Notes: generated by a model from the sequence alone, not told the origin. A DNA stretch of 64,000 bases from Acephala macrosclerotiorum (GCA_014904845.1 MU119330.1:86990-150989); one strand, 5' to 3'; counted from the first letter of the stretch, positions 11,332-23,400 are shown. Program-made: numbers and translations.

Positions 11332-13059
11332 TCACCTCCTCTCTCCGCCTTCACCCACAGTATAACCTCTAGCAACACCACTCCTACCCTCTTCGATCGT
11401 CTGCCAGGCATCTACTTCATGAAAGTCACTACCCAAACCAGTCCATGTCCTCTGAGTCCGCAGATACTCAGCACCAGGACTCACTGCTCCGTTGACAGTC
11501 GCCAGGTCTCCCTTTGCTCTTCTCGTCAAGATGTTCGATGCTGCTGTTGTACCACCTTCGTTTCCAGCATTCGAGGTTGAAGCAGCAGGTATCGACGCCC
11601 TCATCGGTCTCGAATGCGACACATATCTCCCAGTTCTCAAATCAAACTCTGGCGGTTCAGACTCCTCCTCCGAATCCTCCTCAACGTCAACATGTTTCCC
11701 CTTCTCCTCTCGCCTAACCTCTTCTTTTGTATCCGGCTCCTCCTCCTTCCTCCCCACGTCACCGCTATCCACAAGCTCCTCCACACCCCCAAAATCTCCC
11801 CTCCAAGTCCCATCCCAAACCCTCCTCCCATCCCCCACCAACACTAACCCCAACTCAAACGGCGTGATAACCGGCCTAAAAAACTCCCCATTATTCTCCA
11901 CCAAACTACTCTCCCAACACCCGACTACCACCCACCCCCCTATCTCGCTAAAGTTCGCTATTTTGGCTGCGTTGATTTTTCCAACAACGAAGGTGTAGGA
12001 TTTCTTGCCCGCCGAGGAGATTAGGGCGCGGAGAGAAGTGGCGGTCGTGAGGTAGTTCTTTACGGAGAGGGTGTTAATTAGGATTCCAAAGACGGGGCAG
12101 GTGGAGAGGGAGGTTAGGAGGGCGTAGCGGCGGCGGAGGGCCATCGTGGTGTTGGTTGTTATTGCTTTTTTGGGAGTAGTGGTTGTGGAAGAGGGAGTGG
12201 TGGGGTAGATGAACATTTCTTTAACTCGGCTGGAGAGAGTGAGGAGCAGGGCTGTTGGAGGGTCGGAGATGTGGAATAGGGAGTATTGTTTGAGGTCTAT
12301 TCCTTCTTCGACTTTTCGATTCGGTATCGTGGACGAGGGGTCGTGGATTACTTCTGGGACGAGGAGGTTTTCGTAGCCTTTCGAGGTCAGAGCGGAGAGG
12401 AGGGAGGGAATGTGGTTGTTGTATGTGATGTCTGCCATCAACACCACTTTCTCGTCCTTTGCAGGGAAAGTAGCTTCGAATGTTTGGACAGCATCTTCAA
12501 TCGAGAGAAGATGGGTGGTAAAGACGTATATCACCGGTAATCGAGCTGTGGGAGACAAGCAGGACCGCCCATAATGTACCACCACATCTGCGTTGACGTG
12601 CTCGGCGGCGATTTCGTCCACGCAGCAGGAACCGTACGATGTATCTGCCAGGATATATAACCTCACTCTCTCTGGCGTCTGTCCATTCGCTTCATTCTCC
12701 TTTACATGTGTGGTTCCTTGCTCGCTATTGACTCGAAGCCCGTTAAAACTCGTCTCCAAACTCACAGATTCGTCCTTCTCGTTGCTCACAGCAGGTAACT
12801 TCCCCACTTCCTTCTCCAAAGCCTGCGATATCCTCGGCGCATCTTTCAGCATGCCATCTGGAAACTGCAGCGCGACTCTCCTGTATCCTCCATCTCGAAT
12901 CTCCCGCGCGGTCCGTTCAAGCTCATAAATGTTCCATAGTTCTTCGTCGCTCAGCCGAGGCGAGGTCTGGGTGGTAGAAGGAGCTGTCGGATCCTCGAAG
13001 ATGTGTGTTTCGGGGGTGGAAAGGACTGGAGGAGCTGTTAGCTGAATAGAGTCGGTCAT
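11332..13059 (-). CDS. DPH2: Diphthamide synthase subunit Dph2, 575 residues
   Basis: Single exon from ATG at 13059. Dph2 pairs with Dph1 as the radical-SAM-like enzyme that transfers the 3-amino-3-carboxypropyl group of S-adenosylmethionine to a histidine of elongation factor 2, the first step of diphthamide synthesis. It acts in the cytosol. Visible family marks: VALQFPDGML near residue 62, DTSYGSCCVDEIAAEH near 139 with candidate cluster cysteines 145/146 and 167 (GRSCLSP), later CPVFGIL and WVVVGCWESSL, and the C-terminal TWTGLGSDFH. A long acidic and Ser-rich insert lies before that end. Length is a little over the yeast protein. Only Dph1 is thought to do the chemistry; Dph2 supports its cluster. 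Confidence 0.93.
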   Translation of the reverse strand: MTDSIQLTAPPVLSTPETHIFEDPTAPSTTQTSPRLSDEELWNIYELERTAREIRDGGYRRVALQFPDGMLKDAPRISQALEKEVGKLPAVSNEKDESVSLETSFNGLRVNSEQGTTHVKENEANGQTPERVRLYILADTSYGSCCVDEIAAEHVNADVVVHYGRSCLSPTARLPVIYVFTTHLLSIEDAVQTFEATFPAKDEKVVLMADITYNNHIPSLLSALTSKGYENLLVPEVIHDPSSTIPNRKVEEGIDLKQYSLFHISDPPTALLLTLSSRVKEMFIYPTTPSSTTTTPKKAITTNTTMALRRRYALLTSLSTCPVFGILINTLSVKNYLTTATSLRALISSAGKKSYTFVVGKINAAKIANFSEIGGWVVVGCWESSLVENNGEFFRPVITPFELGLVLVGDGRRVWDGTWRGDFGGVEELVDSGDVGRKEEEPDTKEEVRREEKGKHVDVEEDSEEESEPPEFDLRTGRYVSHSRPMRASIPAASTSNAGNEGGTTAASNILTRRAKGDLATVNGAVSPGAEYLRTQRTWTGLGSDFHEVDAWQTIEEGRSGVARGYTVGEGGERR

Positions 13060-14213
13060 GATGTTTGCTTGAAAATATTTGGAGGGGCTTGGCGGGGTAA
13101 ACTTTTTGTACGGTTGGTTGGAGGGACTTGGTGTGCAGTTTGCTTGGGATTTCGGACGACATGCTTCACTCGATTCAGGATGTACACCAATCCTCGTCCG
13201 AAGTATGCCATCTGAAGAATCACATCAACCATGACCTATCTACCTTTACTCCTTTAACGCTGTCAAGATGCAATAGTCTCTTTTGCATGTTGATGCAGTC
13301 AATCATCCTCGACAGCGGATCACAACACAGCGACAATACTTGCAGACTGCACTTGCTCAGCCAGCAAACCATATCATATCACAGATCTTACTTGACAAGT
13401 GATTCTGTAGTGTGATATTGTCCTTAATTCTTCCCATCAGGGACTTAGAGGAGGTACTGCAAAGGTTTTGATACCACCAGCAAGTATGCCAAACCCTCCC
13501 TTCAAGTCCAGTATTTCCTATAATCTGACCTAAAAGCTCTTCCTAACTCTAAGCAAAAACATCAGAACATTCTATCCTTCTCTTCCTTCGCATTCCCGAG
13601 TCACATCTCCACTCACCTAGAAAGGGCGTCCCTCCAGCTTCTTCCTAGAGAAATTTAACAAGTTGGTGAATTGCATGGACTCAACCCTGTTCAAAGGAAA
13701 AGGCCCGATGTCCGTCCTAACAATTTGAGAAGTTGTCCAGAAGAAGTCGTATCTGATAAGTAGTGATCAAGGGTAAGGATGCAGAGCAAGCCGCTGAGAA
13801 TTGTCTTGGTTTGCATAGTGACTGGGTCATTGATACCCTCTCCGAGGGTCGGAGACTTAGCATAGACTTCAAGGTGCATAACTCAATCGGGCCTCTTCTA
13901 CTTCGATCCATTCCCAAACACCATATGGTGTGAGAGCGACAAGCTAACCTTGGGGAGAAGATGTAGCCAGCTTTCTCGGCAATGAAGAGGCGAAAGAAAC
14001 GACATCATAACGACCGCAAGGCTGGCGGTAAAGTTGATGTTGAGTTACCGTTTTGACATTTGATGATTCACTTAAAAAAAAAAAAGACACGAGAGCTACC
14101 GTAAGGCTACACGTAAAGTTGATGTTGAGTGGCCGCTTGGACATGGGGGAAAGATAAACGACTCGCACTTATGGCTACCACCTTGCAATCTTCACGCTTC
14201 ACAAACTTTAGAT
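13060..14213. other. Intergenic with a 44-bp direct repeat
   Basis: The first few hundred bases upstream of the DPH2 start are its probable promoter. No coding region is supported. The direct repeat at 14016-14144 is listed separately. Confidence 0.45.
14016..14144. repeat. Imperfect 44-bp direct repeat
   Basis: Two copies, about 14016-14060 and 14101-14144. They share GTAAAGTTGATGTTGAGT exactly and match with changes on both sides (AAGGCT... before, GGACAT/TGACAT after). A poly-A run lies between them. It could be the remains of a tandem duplication. Confidence 0.75.
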
Positions 14214-15013
14214 CTAGTCTCCTGACCACTTTGCAAGTTTTTGAAAGATCTTTAATCGTCCCTCGCTAGAGCCCCTTTCGTTCTCCAAAGCACTCTCGTT
14301 CACACGCTCAATCCCGTCCACCTTGACGCTGGACATGCAAGCATCCCAGCATACTACGATAATCTCACGATGATTTACTTTGCGAGCTAAGAGAACCTGG
14401 TCTTCGAGTATGGCGAGCACGTACTGAGGACCGAGGAGTCTTTGAACCTTGCTGAACCCCCTCTCCAGTCTGAACAACAACAATCGACTTTTCCTGAGAC
14501 CCCCGCCGCCCCAGCCAGCAATCGATGATAGACGCAGATCAACGAAGACAACAACGAGCCTCAATCTGCGTGTTTGCTTGAGAGATCTTCCAGACGACGA
14601 ATCTCGAACATGAAGCTGGCATGGTGTTACTGGTACAGGCCATGTAAGGAACATATTTCTCGCCATGAGTATGCTACACCGGGACCATTTGCGTGCTCCA
14701 GACCGCAATCAGACTCTTTCTTTGGCACAGTTGCGGGACTAAAGAACAGCTTCTGAATGCAGTCTGTTCAGTCGCCTTCTTGGAGCTCTACCCACGAGTG
14801 AGAGACATCCTTCTCATCTGCTTTGGCTGTTCTTGCTTGCAACGCCGTCAACGACTCCGCATTCCTGTTTGCTTTCAAGACACGACGTCCACAGTAAAGG
14901 AATCTTCCAACAAGCAACTGAGCGATCAATCTCCAAACAACTTCAGCAGTCCAATGATATTCACTCAACGCGCGAAAGGGGATGGCAAGGGAAGGGAGGG
15001 GTGAACTACCCAT
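14214..15013 (-). other. Coding-like open stretches, no confident gene model
   Basis: Two minus-strand open frames have protein-like composition. One starts at ATG 15013 (MGSSPLPSLAIPFRALSEYH) and ends in TGA at 14768. The other is open through 14708-14214 and includes LLGPQYVLAILEDQVLLARK and EIIVVCWDACMSS. I could not find convincing splice sites that join them, and I recognise no family. They may be one gene with a poorly seen intron, two small genes, or chance. Confidence 0.25.
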
Positions 15014-15632
15014 CAACTAGAAACAAAGGTCAGTCTTCACATGCCACGATTCACGAAACAACAAGGGCCTGATTCTAACATTTGATTAGGTGGTATCCTA
15101 CACTGCATCAGGACCATAGAGACCGATCACTTAAGACCATCTCCCATCCAGATACAAACATAACTGCCTTTCGACAGCGCATCCGAGCTATTGGAAACCG
15201 ATCAACAAAGACCATCTCCGTCCGCCAGATACATACATAATGCGAGCGCTCTCTAGATCTCAAGATCATAGAGACCATCATCAAAGACGACGAACCCCTA
15301 TCAAGCATCTCATCTCATCATAACCATCATAAACCACCATATTCGTATCGTATTATCAAGCCCGAACATACCACAAGTCATCCACCCAATGACATGCGAT
15401 CATCGAAACCCGCCCAAAAACCCGTTGAGACCCATGATTTTTATTTTTTCTGTCTACCAGTCGGCAGCAGAAGAGAGAGAAAGAGAGACATTAACACATT
15501 AACTTCTATTCTAAACGTTTTTTCCAACAAGAACGACAAGGGGTATTTTCCAGTTTCGCATGCAGACAACCGACCAAGTTTCAGAGGCAAATACAAACTT
15601 GTTGTGGTGTATGTGAGGTGTGAAGAGGACGA
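15014..15632. other. 3' flank with imperfect direct repeat
   Basis: No gene. An imperfect direct repeat of about 42 bp (CCGATCA...AAGACCATCTCC...CAGATACA) occurs at about 15122-15162 and 15197-15240. The right end is the 3' untranslated region of the large minus-strand gene that ends at 15633. Confidence 0.5.
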
Positions 15633-18600
15633 TTATGGAAGATCAGCCGTAGGGTTATCCCAGTCGTTGAACTTCAGAGGGGAAGCTGGACGTGGGAACT
15701 TCTGTGATGGTCGCGGGTTCTTCTCGAAGTTTTCGCGTCGGCGTGCGGTTTGAGGAGATTCGTAGTGATACTGTTGGACTCTAGGTGGTGTGCCGGTGCG
15801 CTCTCCTACGAAAAGTGGTTGTGGGGGGAGGAAAGCACCTTCGAGGGGGGAGGGAGGAATGAATGCGCGTTCAAGGGCATTCATTCGTTCAACACGACGA
15901 GGAGGCGTGGCCATTCGTTGTTGCTGTTGGAAAGCAGGTTGGGGGACCTCGTAAGAGTAGTTGTAATTGTCGGGAGACTGTGCTCGTGGCTCTCGACGTG
16001 GGGGCGTGGCTAGACGTTGGTTCTGCGCGAATGCAGGCTGTGGCTGGCGGTACACAAGGTCTTCATAAGACTGCAGATGCTGAAGCGTACCACGCTGGTA
16101 CCCAGGCTGCGGGAGATCATACTCATGCTCCTGAAGAGATTGCGGGGGCTGCTGCCACTGTGGGGTTGCTGTACGAGACTGTTGATATTGGCTATGAGGA
16201 GTTGCAGTCCGTGAATTCGCATACTCTGAGGGAATGTGTTGACGAACGTACTCCGGGGTCTCCTGCTCCAGGCGTTGGCACTCGGGAGTCGCCATCCGCT
16301 CTTGTTGTAGGAACTGGGGCTGAGGTGGCTGCTGTTGGAAAGCTTTTTGGGCTTCTTGAAGCTGAGCCTGTCGTTCGAGCTCCTTCTTGCGGCGACTCTT
16401 GGGAACGGGAAATATAACAGGTGGCTTCTCTGCTTTAGTAGCTTGACCATATCCAGCCACATCGCCAGGGCTAGATGGCTCTTCGTCATAATTATCGTCT
16501 GGGCTTTGGAGGTAGTCCTCGACTTGTTGATCATGCTCGTAACTTCGGACGTCCTGATGTTGCCGCTGTGGCATAGCCAGTGGATCGGGAAGTGGCTTCT
16601 GCAAGTACAACTCAGTCATGGCAGGAGGCTGCTCATGCTTATTGGCCTTCTTTAGTTGCAAGTTTGATCGACTGCCATTAGCGTTTGGATTAGGGAACTC
16701 AGAGTAAATTTCCTGTTGGCGACTATCGGCGCGCGATTGCAGATCTGGGCGACCTCCATTAGCAGTCCGAGTAGGAAAGTCTGAGTACGACACCTGTTCT
16801 CGGACTTGGATGGGGGGATTTGGAGGAGGGCGGGTTGGCGGTTCAATAATACGAAGTTGCTTCTGAGAGTATCCGTAGCCAGAGTTGGAGTTGTTGGTAA
16901 GGGTTGGCGATCCCACCATCTCTGGCTGCCACATATCCTCTTCGTTGGAGGCCGCTACCGAAGGTGGAGTTGAGAATTTATCTGGATACGGCTGCTCGCT
17001 GTAGCGTGGCCAAACAACCCTTCCAGACGGAGTACCTTCTCTGGCGGGCCAGCTCTGAGACGCAGTGTAACAGTGACTTGTCATCCGGTCGGCTTCTGGA
17101 TAGCTAGAAGTACCCCAGGGTGGGCACCCCTCCAGTTTAGGATTGAGGAAGTACTTGACTTTGTCTTGGCCTTCCCAAACCAGGTTTGGGGTGTCATTGG
17201 AGATCGAGGCAAGCACTTGAAGCACGCCGTAGATTAAAATCCAGCGGCCACGGCGGACGATATGTGGATCTACTTCTCCGATCTTATCGTTTTGCTCAAA
17301 TGCCTCGAAGGCATCGACGAGCGCGCTTCCTGTGTACTGGTCCTTCAAGACCAAGAGATTCGTGGCCGCAGAGTACACCATACGGAATTCGTTCTCCTTC
17401 AGGGGATCAACCGTCTTCTCCGTTGAAGAATTATCAAGGGCTGCCTGCTTCTCCTCCTTAGCTTTGTTCTTCTTCTTGAAGATGTTAAGCATTTTGTCAG
17501 TCTTCGGTTGCTTCTCGGTCGACTCTGAGGTGTCGGGTCGTCCTGTAGTCACAGGAATCGATTCTGGCAAGACGGGAAATGGATACGGAATGGGAGGGTA
17601 GCCGTTACTCCTGTCAAAATTCTTCAGGATTTGCGTCATGCGGACTCCGTCGGCATCCGGGTCGAAGTTTGGATCGTTGGCACGAACGATTCGTACCATG
17701 TTTCCGATATAGGTAGCGAGATGGGTCTCCTGTACGTGGAAGAAAACCGAGCGATCGACATAGTAGTCGTAGAGAGCGTTGAAGTCTGTTTGGAGTTCGC
17801 AGACTTGGCTTCTGGTGAGCCATGTCTTGCTTCCATGATCAGGCTTAGTTGGCCATGAACCGAACTTGGCTGCATAGTATTGGCGAAAGAAGTCCTTTGT
17901 TCTCATGAACGCGTCTCGGGCGCTGGGTGAGTCTCCCTCGGAAAAGATCCACATGTCTTCAAAAGAAAATTCGCCGAGGCGCTTCTCGGCCTGTTGAATC
18001 CGATGCTGGAGATCTAAGTTGTACCGCTGCAGAAGGGCTTTGGTAGCAGGCTTGATAAATCTGAACTCCGGCACGATGTGCAGATAGTTGTACATCCCCA
18101 CACAATGTACAAAACCCTCGAGATACCCGTTCTCCCAGCGCACGTCTTCTTCCTCCGCAAAGGCAAGGATAGAGGCAGCTTTGCTTAAGTCGTATCGTGG
18201 ATCGAGGAACTTGGTTTCGATGCCATAGTCGATGATCAATTTATTGCCCGGCTCTGGCTCTCCAAAAAAGTCGCACAATCTCTTTTGCAACATATGAAGA
18301 GCTTCATATGTTGTATAGCCAATCAGAGAGCCCTTGTACAGCAACGAGAGGGCATTTCTGGTCCCCAAGTTGAAAGCTTCGATTTCTGCTTCTGTCGTGC
18401 AGTCGTCAGGAGGCAGACAAATGTAAGACTGAATTACCACTTTCGAATCTTTTTCTGCTCCGGGATAGTTTGCGGGAGTATGAAAATATCCTGCATCATT
18501 TGCCGGTGGCAGCAACATACTATCGCGATTGCGCCTAAAATCGTCAAGAAGAGAGATCAAAACTATTGAACCGCTGGCCCTCAACACCTTTTCGTGAAGT

Positions 18601-19328
18601 CTAAAACTTGGGCGTCCGATCGGCTTCTTCTTTGACATATTTTCGCACTCTAGAAAGATGAGAATATCGCCGTCTTGCTTCCACATCTCTTCGTCAAATG
18701 CGGATTTATCCCATGGCAGACCATTCTTCAATCCTGGAATCCATCGTTGGAGGTGTGAACCACTAATTGGTGGCAAGGGGTAGTTCGGGGGTTCAGACTT
18801 GGGCTCGCTTCTGAGGGATCCGGGCTTAATCTCTACACTGTCGAGTTCAGCAACCTCTTTTCGGACTCTGAAAGGATGGGGTTTAAAGAGCTGTGAATCT
18901 TTAGCTTTTTTCTTTCCAGTAAAAATACCACCGAGGGTGTGGCGAATTTGGTCGCTCTGGGTATCTAAGGCTATACGGAGGGCAGATTTCTCGATGTTGC
19001 TTTCTATGCTGGATATATCGGGCCTTCTTACCCGGTTGAAAAAGTTGTCCTCTGAACCGACAGAACGAGCTCTAGGTCTGTAGTTCGACGGGCTTACACC
19101 AACCATGCTCGCGGGCATGTAGGCAGTTGGTCTCCTTGGGTGGTGTCGGACCTCGCCCGGGTCTCTTACGGTTTGCGTCATAATATCCTCTATATGGTTC
19201 TGTCTCTTCTGAAGCTCTGTCATGAACGGCTCTTCCTCTATAAAGCGTCCCTCCGCAACCTTCTTTTTGACATCGCTGATAGCAGCGTCTCTTGTGCCAG
19301 TCCGGACACGGGCTGATCGTCCAGACAT
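15633..19328 (-). CDS. Large fungal-specific protein (DUF8004-type), 1231 residues
   Basis: Single long exon. The start is the ATG at 19328 (MSGRSARVRTGTRDAAISD); the frame is open two codons further but without ATG. The N-terminal ~170 residues are basic and disordered. A folded core follows (about residues 190-800), with SFRLHEKVLRASGSIVLISL, an EEDVRWENGYLEGFVHCVGM segment, and a helical part near DLQHRIQQAEKRLGEFSFED. A Lys-rich linker at about 640-660 is followed by more folded sequence. The last ~400 residues are Gln/Pro-rich and disordered, with repeated RTATP/RMATP units. From memory this matches the fungal family labelled DUF8004, which has no known function; I am fairly but not fully sure of the label. 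No membrane helix or signal peptide. Confidence 0.75.
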   Translation of the reverse strand: MSGRSARVRTGTRDAAISDVKKKVAEGRFIEEEPFMTELQKRQNHIEDIMTQTVRDPGEVRHHPRRPTAYMPASMVGVSPSNYRPRARSVGSEDNFFNRVRRPDISSIESNIEKSALRIALDTQSDQIRHTLGGIFTGKKKAKDSQLFKPHPFRVRKEVAELDSVEIKPGSLRSEPKSEPPNYPLPPISGSHLQRWIPGLKNGLPWDKSAFDEEMWKQDGDILIFLECENMSKKKPIGRPSFRLHEKVLRASGSIVLISLLDDFRRNRDSMLLPPANDAGYFHTPANYPGAEKDSKVVIQSYICLPPDDCTTEAEIEAFNLGTRNALSLLYKGSLIGYTTYEALHMLQKRLCDFFGEPEPGNKLIIDYGIETKFLDPRYDLSKAASILAFAEEEDVRWENGYLEGFVHCVGMYNYLHIVPEFRFIKPATKALLQRYNLDLQHRIQQAEKRLGEFSFEDMWIFSEGDSPSARDAFMRTKDFFRQYYAAKFGSWPTKPDHGSKTWLTRSQVCELQTDFNALYDYYVDRSVFFHVQETHLATYIGNMVRIVRANDPNFDPDADGVRMTQILKNFDRSNGYPPIPYPFPVLPESIPVTTGRPDTSESTEKQPKTDKMLNIFKKKNKAKEEKQAALDNSSTEKTVDPLKENEFRMVYSAATNLLVLKDQYTGSALVDAFEAFEQNDKIGEVDPHIVRRGRWILIYGVLQVLASISNDTPNLVWEGQDKVKYFLNPKLEGCPPWGTSSYPEADRMTSHCYTASQSWPAREGTPSGRVVWPRYSEQPYPDKFSTPPSVAASNEEDMWQPEMVGSPTLTNNSNSGYGYSQKQLRIIEPPTRPPPNPPIQVREQVSYSDFPTRTANGGRPDLQSRADSRQQEIYSEFPNPNANGSRSNLQLKKANKHEQPPAMTELYLQKPLPDPLAMPQRQHQDVRSYEHDQQVEDYLQSPDDNYDEEPSSPGDVAGYGQATKAEKPPVIFPVPKSRRKKELERQAQLQEAQKAFQQQPPQPQFLQQERMATPECQRLEQETPEYVRQHIPSEYANSRTATPHSQYQQSRTATPQWQQPPQSLQEHEYDLPQPGYQRGTLQHLQSYEDLVYRQPQPAFAQNQRLATPPRREPRAQSPDNYNYSYEVPQPAFQQQQRMATPPRRVERMNALERAFIPPSPLEGAFLPPQPLFVGERTGTPPRVQQYHYESPQTARRRENFEKNPRPSQKFPRPASPLKFNDWDNPTADLP

Positions 19329-20315
19329 CTTCACGAGCGTTCATTCAAGTGAAAGGCGTTGAATGTCAAATAAGGTTTCTGGAAAGGCGCCTTTGGCTGG
19401 TTGACTACAGATCGAACGGTTAGCCAAGAATGTCCAAATGTGAACGGGTAGACGAGTGCAAGAAACATAAAGTAAGAGGAACCCAAAGCAAGAGGAGGGA
19501 TTAAAGAAGAAACAAAGTAGAATGGACGCGTTGACAAGTCTCTGGAACCTTTTCAGGAAGACAAGGGGCAGCATACCTGTTTGGTAGACCGCAGATCGGC
19601 CTTTGGAAGTTGGACCGCGACCGCAGTAGGGAAGTGCAAGGGCAATATTATGCTGAGAAGTGCAGGGGGGGCAATAAGCAGAAGACTCGACAATCGATGG
19701 CAGGATTGATATCAAAGCCAAGGATGTTGTGTCAAGAGCGTGTTGAAAATATGTGAAGTTGTGGTTTTGTGGGGGGCTTGGGGAAGTTGAGGTGGGTTGA
19801 AGTCGAGCGAAAGGCTGAGGTTATTGACAAGGCGGAGGAGGGGGACAAGGCTCCGAGTTTGATTGTGACGATAAGGACGTCAGTTTGGTTCAACCATAAC
19901 AACCAAACAAAAATTTACAGATTTACAAACAGAAGTTTTATGCATACCTTAATTTCATTCCGAGTCCAGGTCCCAAGTCCTCTTTCAAGTATCTTTATTC
20001 TCAAGCCAAGATAACCGTTGCAACGGCCGAAGTGTAACGTTGGACAATGCTACGGGAGTATATTCTTGGCGGAGGAGGAGGAGGAGGAGGAGTGTGGCCG
20101 AACGTGGGACGATGCGGCCGAAGGAACACACTATTATTGAAGGAGCAGGGAGGAGAACGTCGATTGTGGGACGATACACTTGAAGGAGCGTTTTGTTGAC
20201 GGCGGTGAAGGGCGTTGCGCTTGAAGAGGGGGATATTGGCGGTGGAGGAGGGGGATGGCCAGAGATGACAAGAATTAGAGCGTAAGTTCTTGATACAACC
20301 GTCCTCTTTCCCCAG
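19329..20315. other. Promoter side of the large gene; GGA microsatellite
   Basis: Upstream of the DUF8004-type gene. A run of GGA/GAG triplets lies at 20071-20092. Short open frames here lack motifs. Confidence 0.4.
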
Positions 20316-20433
20316 ATATACAGTTGTTCAGGGTGCTGATTATTACTTCAGGAAGGAATGCAAGTGCTTTGACAAGTTGGTCGAGAACTCGAGTGCCAAT
20401 GAGTGTGGAACATTTGAAGCCCACAAGAAGTAA
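20316..20433 (+). other. Possible exon of a small Cys-containing protein
   Basis: After a TTTCCCCAG acceptor-like site the frame reads YTVVQGADYYFRKECKCFDK and ends HKK-stop, with three cysteines in 39 residues. An upstream ATG at 20265 could be joined, but the implied intron would be only 34 nt, which is too short to trust. No signal peptide exon was found. A GTAAGC donor-like site overlaps the stop, so the frame could continue. Kept as a low-confidence candidate. Confidence 0.15.
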
Positions 20434-23400
20434 GCATCCTAATATTCAATGTCCGTCAAAGCCTCGTCCAGCGGGGCTTTTGTCGAATTCCTCGCAGCTT
20501 CGGCTGAACCGGTTCCAAGGGGACGGGGGTGAGATGGGCGAAGAACAGGAGGACAAGAGGATACGGATGTCGTGTACCCCCGTGTTATAGTAGCTGGCAT
20601 CACCTATTAAAGGAGATCTGCCTCGTCGAAGACCACCAAGGTGGCCCTTTTGAGAGATGCCGTCGAGGTTGGTTGGGATTTTGGAAATACTTGGGGTTTG
20701 CCTGCCATGATCTATTAATGCCTGCAGCCATCGCATAGTACATTGGTGGGGAGAGGCGTCAGGGGAATGACAAGGCTAGGATTTGAAGGGGGGGTGGAAC
20801 GAACACCATCGAATACACTTCGAGATCCAACACGGCGCCTGGATCTGCAGCCAGGGTAGGGACCATATTTCCAGGGGAGGCTGCGAGATAAGAAACTGCT
20901 GACCAGCGGGCACTTTTTTTTGGGCTTCCTTTTTACTAACACTCGCCGAAGTACATCTTCCAGTCAGAGCAGGTTGTTCAGGGGCAGCATGTGCAATCAT
21001 TAGTTAAGTCCCGTATTGTCCACTCACGAGAATTATGCCTACTTGTCTTTCTAGTAGTCTTCCTCTATTGAAGCCAGTGACGGCAGATCCAGTCAAGCAC
21101 ATCACATTATTTACTGTTTGTCGTCGCTGCTGATTGTGACTGAATGTCTCACCAATTCACACCGTTTTCCTCCGCATTTCAACACCAAGAGGGCATCGAC
21201 TGCTCAGCAAATGGAAATCCAGAGGGCCGAAATGATATCTCGAGATGCCAAGGAGAAAATAGGCGAGGTCGCCCTACAGTCCACTATCAAGGCCCTGTTG
21301 CGTCAGCGCCCCAGACACTAAATAAACCATTAAACCCCGGAGCCGTTAGTATCGTACGGCGTAGCACTATCTACGGGAGTATGGAGCTTTGAATTGACGA
21401 GCGTATGAAATTGGGGGTCGAGACTCTCTCCAGGAAGTACTCTTCTTGGCTTCGTATATTTCCCCCATCCCTTCGTCTCTGTAAGTGGTCGATATCGATG
21501 TTGGCCTCATTTGTACGACCCTGCTGCAATGTTGGGTCTAGGCTGGATGCATGAACATCTACGTTGGTTCCTCCAAACCCCACTCCAACCCACGCTGAAG
21601 GTTAAACTAACCTATTTAGTTACCGAACGCCTCTTGAAAATGAGATGCCCATCAGCGATAGACACTTTTCGTTAAATCTTCCGTTTGAACTCAAACTTAA
21701 TTACCGATCCGCGTGAAGTTATTGAACCTTCTTCAAACGGCCTTTCGTATCCAGCTCTAGATCTCTGCACGAAAGTCTACCTGCTACAGTACGATGTCCC
21801 TCGACCGAACCAGGTCCTCCCTTCACTTCAATTCATGCCGGGTTCAGCCCATGGATACATCTCAGAGACCCACACTACTTCCCAAAAAGCAAAACGGTCC
21901 GGCTTGGAAAAGGTCTCGGTAACCATACGGAGCAGCCCATTCCAGGCTGATAGCTGGTAGCACACTGTCAGTGCACTTCTGAACAGGGCTCAATTTAGTG
22001 AGATAGCTGGCACTATAAGCCTACGCAATAAATCCACTCTACATCCCACTGCTAGCCGCTGTCCTGGCGCAAAAGTGGCAGGCCTCGGTTGAAGCCTGAT
22101 AGCTGTCGTGCCTCCGCCTTTCGAGACATCTGTCTTGCTCGGCGGCAGAGTCGGCTTTGTATCTATGGCTTCGAGATATTTTTCCGTGAGGAGAAAACGT
22201 AACTGTTTCGCCTTCGATTTGACCGAAAATATGGTGGCTTGATGGCCCCTGTCGCCATGAGATGTTCTAGCGCGGGGGTCCACTGGTGGTCCGTTGGGTG
22301 GAGAGAATGGGTGCCGAGCACCGAATGAGATCGATCGACACTCCGGACACGTTTCTTAAACTCCATTTAGCTCCAAGAGAAGATCTTCGATGGAGAATCT
22401 AGAAGACGGGTCTCCACGAGAAGTCGTTCTACGGGCAGTTCGTCAGACCTAGAGCCTTGGAACTAATGTGACCCAAGGAAGAGGTTATGACAAATTGGGC
22501 ATGAGGTCTCCTGCCTCTTTCTTTTCTGTTGGTGGCATTTGCAGAATTTCCCCGATGCTCTTTTTCTTCCTCTTTCGCTATCTCGTTTTATACTATTTTG
22601 TCTGGCCTCATATTTGTATCTTCCTCGGAGTCAACGAGATATAAATATTAGCTTACATTTTACTTCAATTCATTCCACTTCACTGCTGCCGTGTCTCGTG
22701 CGGGTATGTTATATTTCGAATTTCCACTCATCGTTGCCATTTACTGTTTCTGGCAGATCCAATAGCGTTATAAGATATGAGTCTGTCTCGGGACTTTGAC
22801 AGAGAAACCTTTTCGTGCTACGTTCAACCTGCTGGTCCCCACAAAACCGCAGGCACTCGAGAAATATCCTCAATATTATATCGATGATTTAGCGGCTAGG
22901 GCGGCATAGATGGTACAACGTATCAGGGCAAAATAATGTACCGAGACAGCCACTGACAGGGGATGAGAGCCAATAAACAGCTCGTATTGTTTACTTTCTG
23001 GTCTGTGCCAGCCTGGAACTCCCGGGCTCGCTACATTATTTTGCCCTGATACGAAGTACATGAGCGTTTTGATACCCTCCCGTACGTGCATGGCTCGGTG
23101 GTGGAAATGACGGAGCCGCGGGACGGTTGACCGCTTCAAAAAAACGTCGGCAATGTATGTGTGCGGGACTTAGTGCCTCAAGGTGGGGTTCCAAAGCCCT
23201 CCCCTTCAATCATTGATGTACTACCGATCGACTTCCTACCAGAGATGCAGGAAGATAATCTGGATAGCAAGAACCAACTCCTTGCTCGTCACAGAACATC
23301 TCAAGTCTTCATAACCCTACAGGATCAACGGTTCAAGGCGAGGAAAACATTTCTATCTTCTCACTCCCATACCCAATTCATGTTCCTCAACCCCCACATT

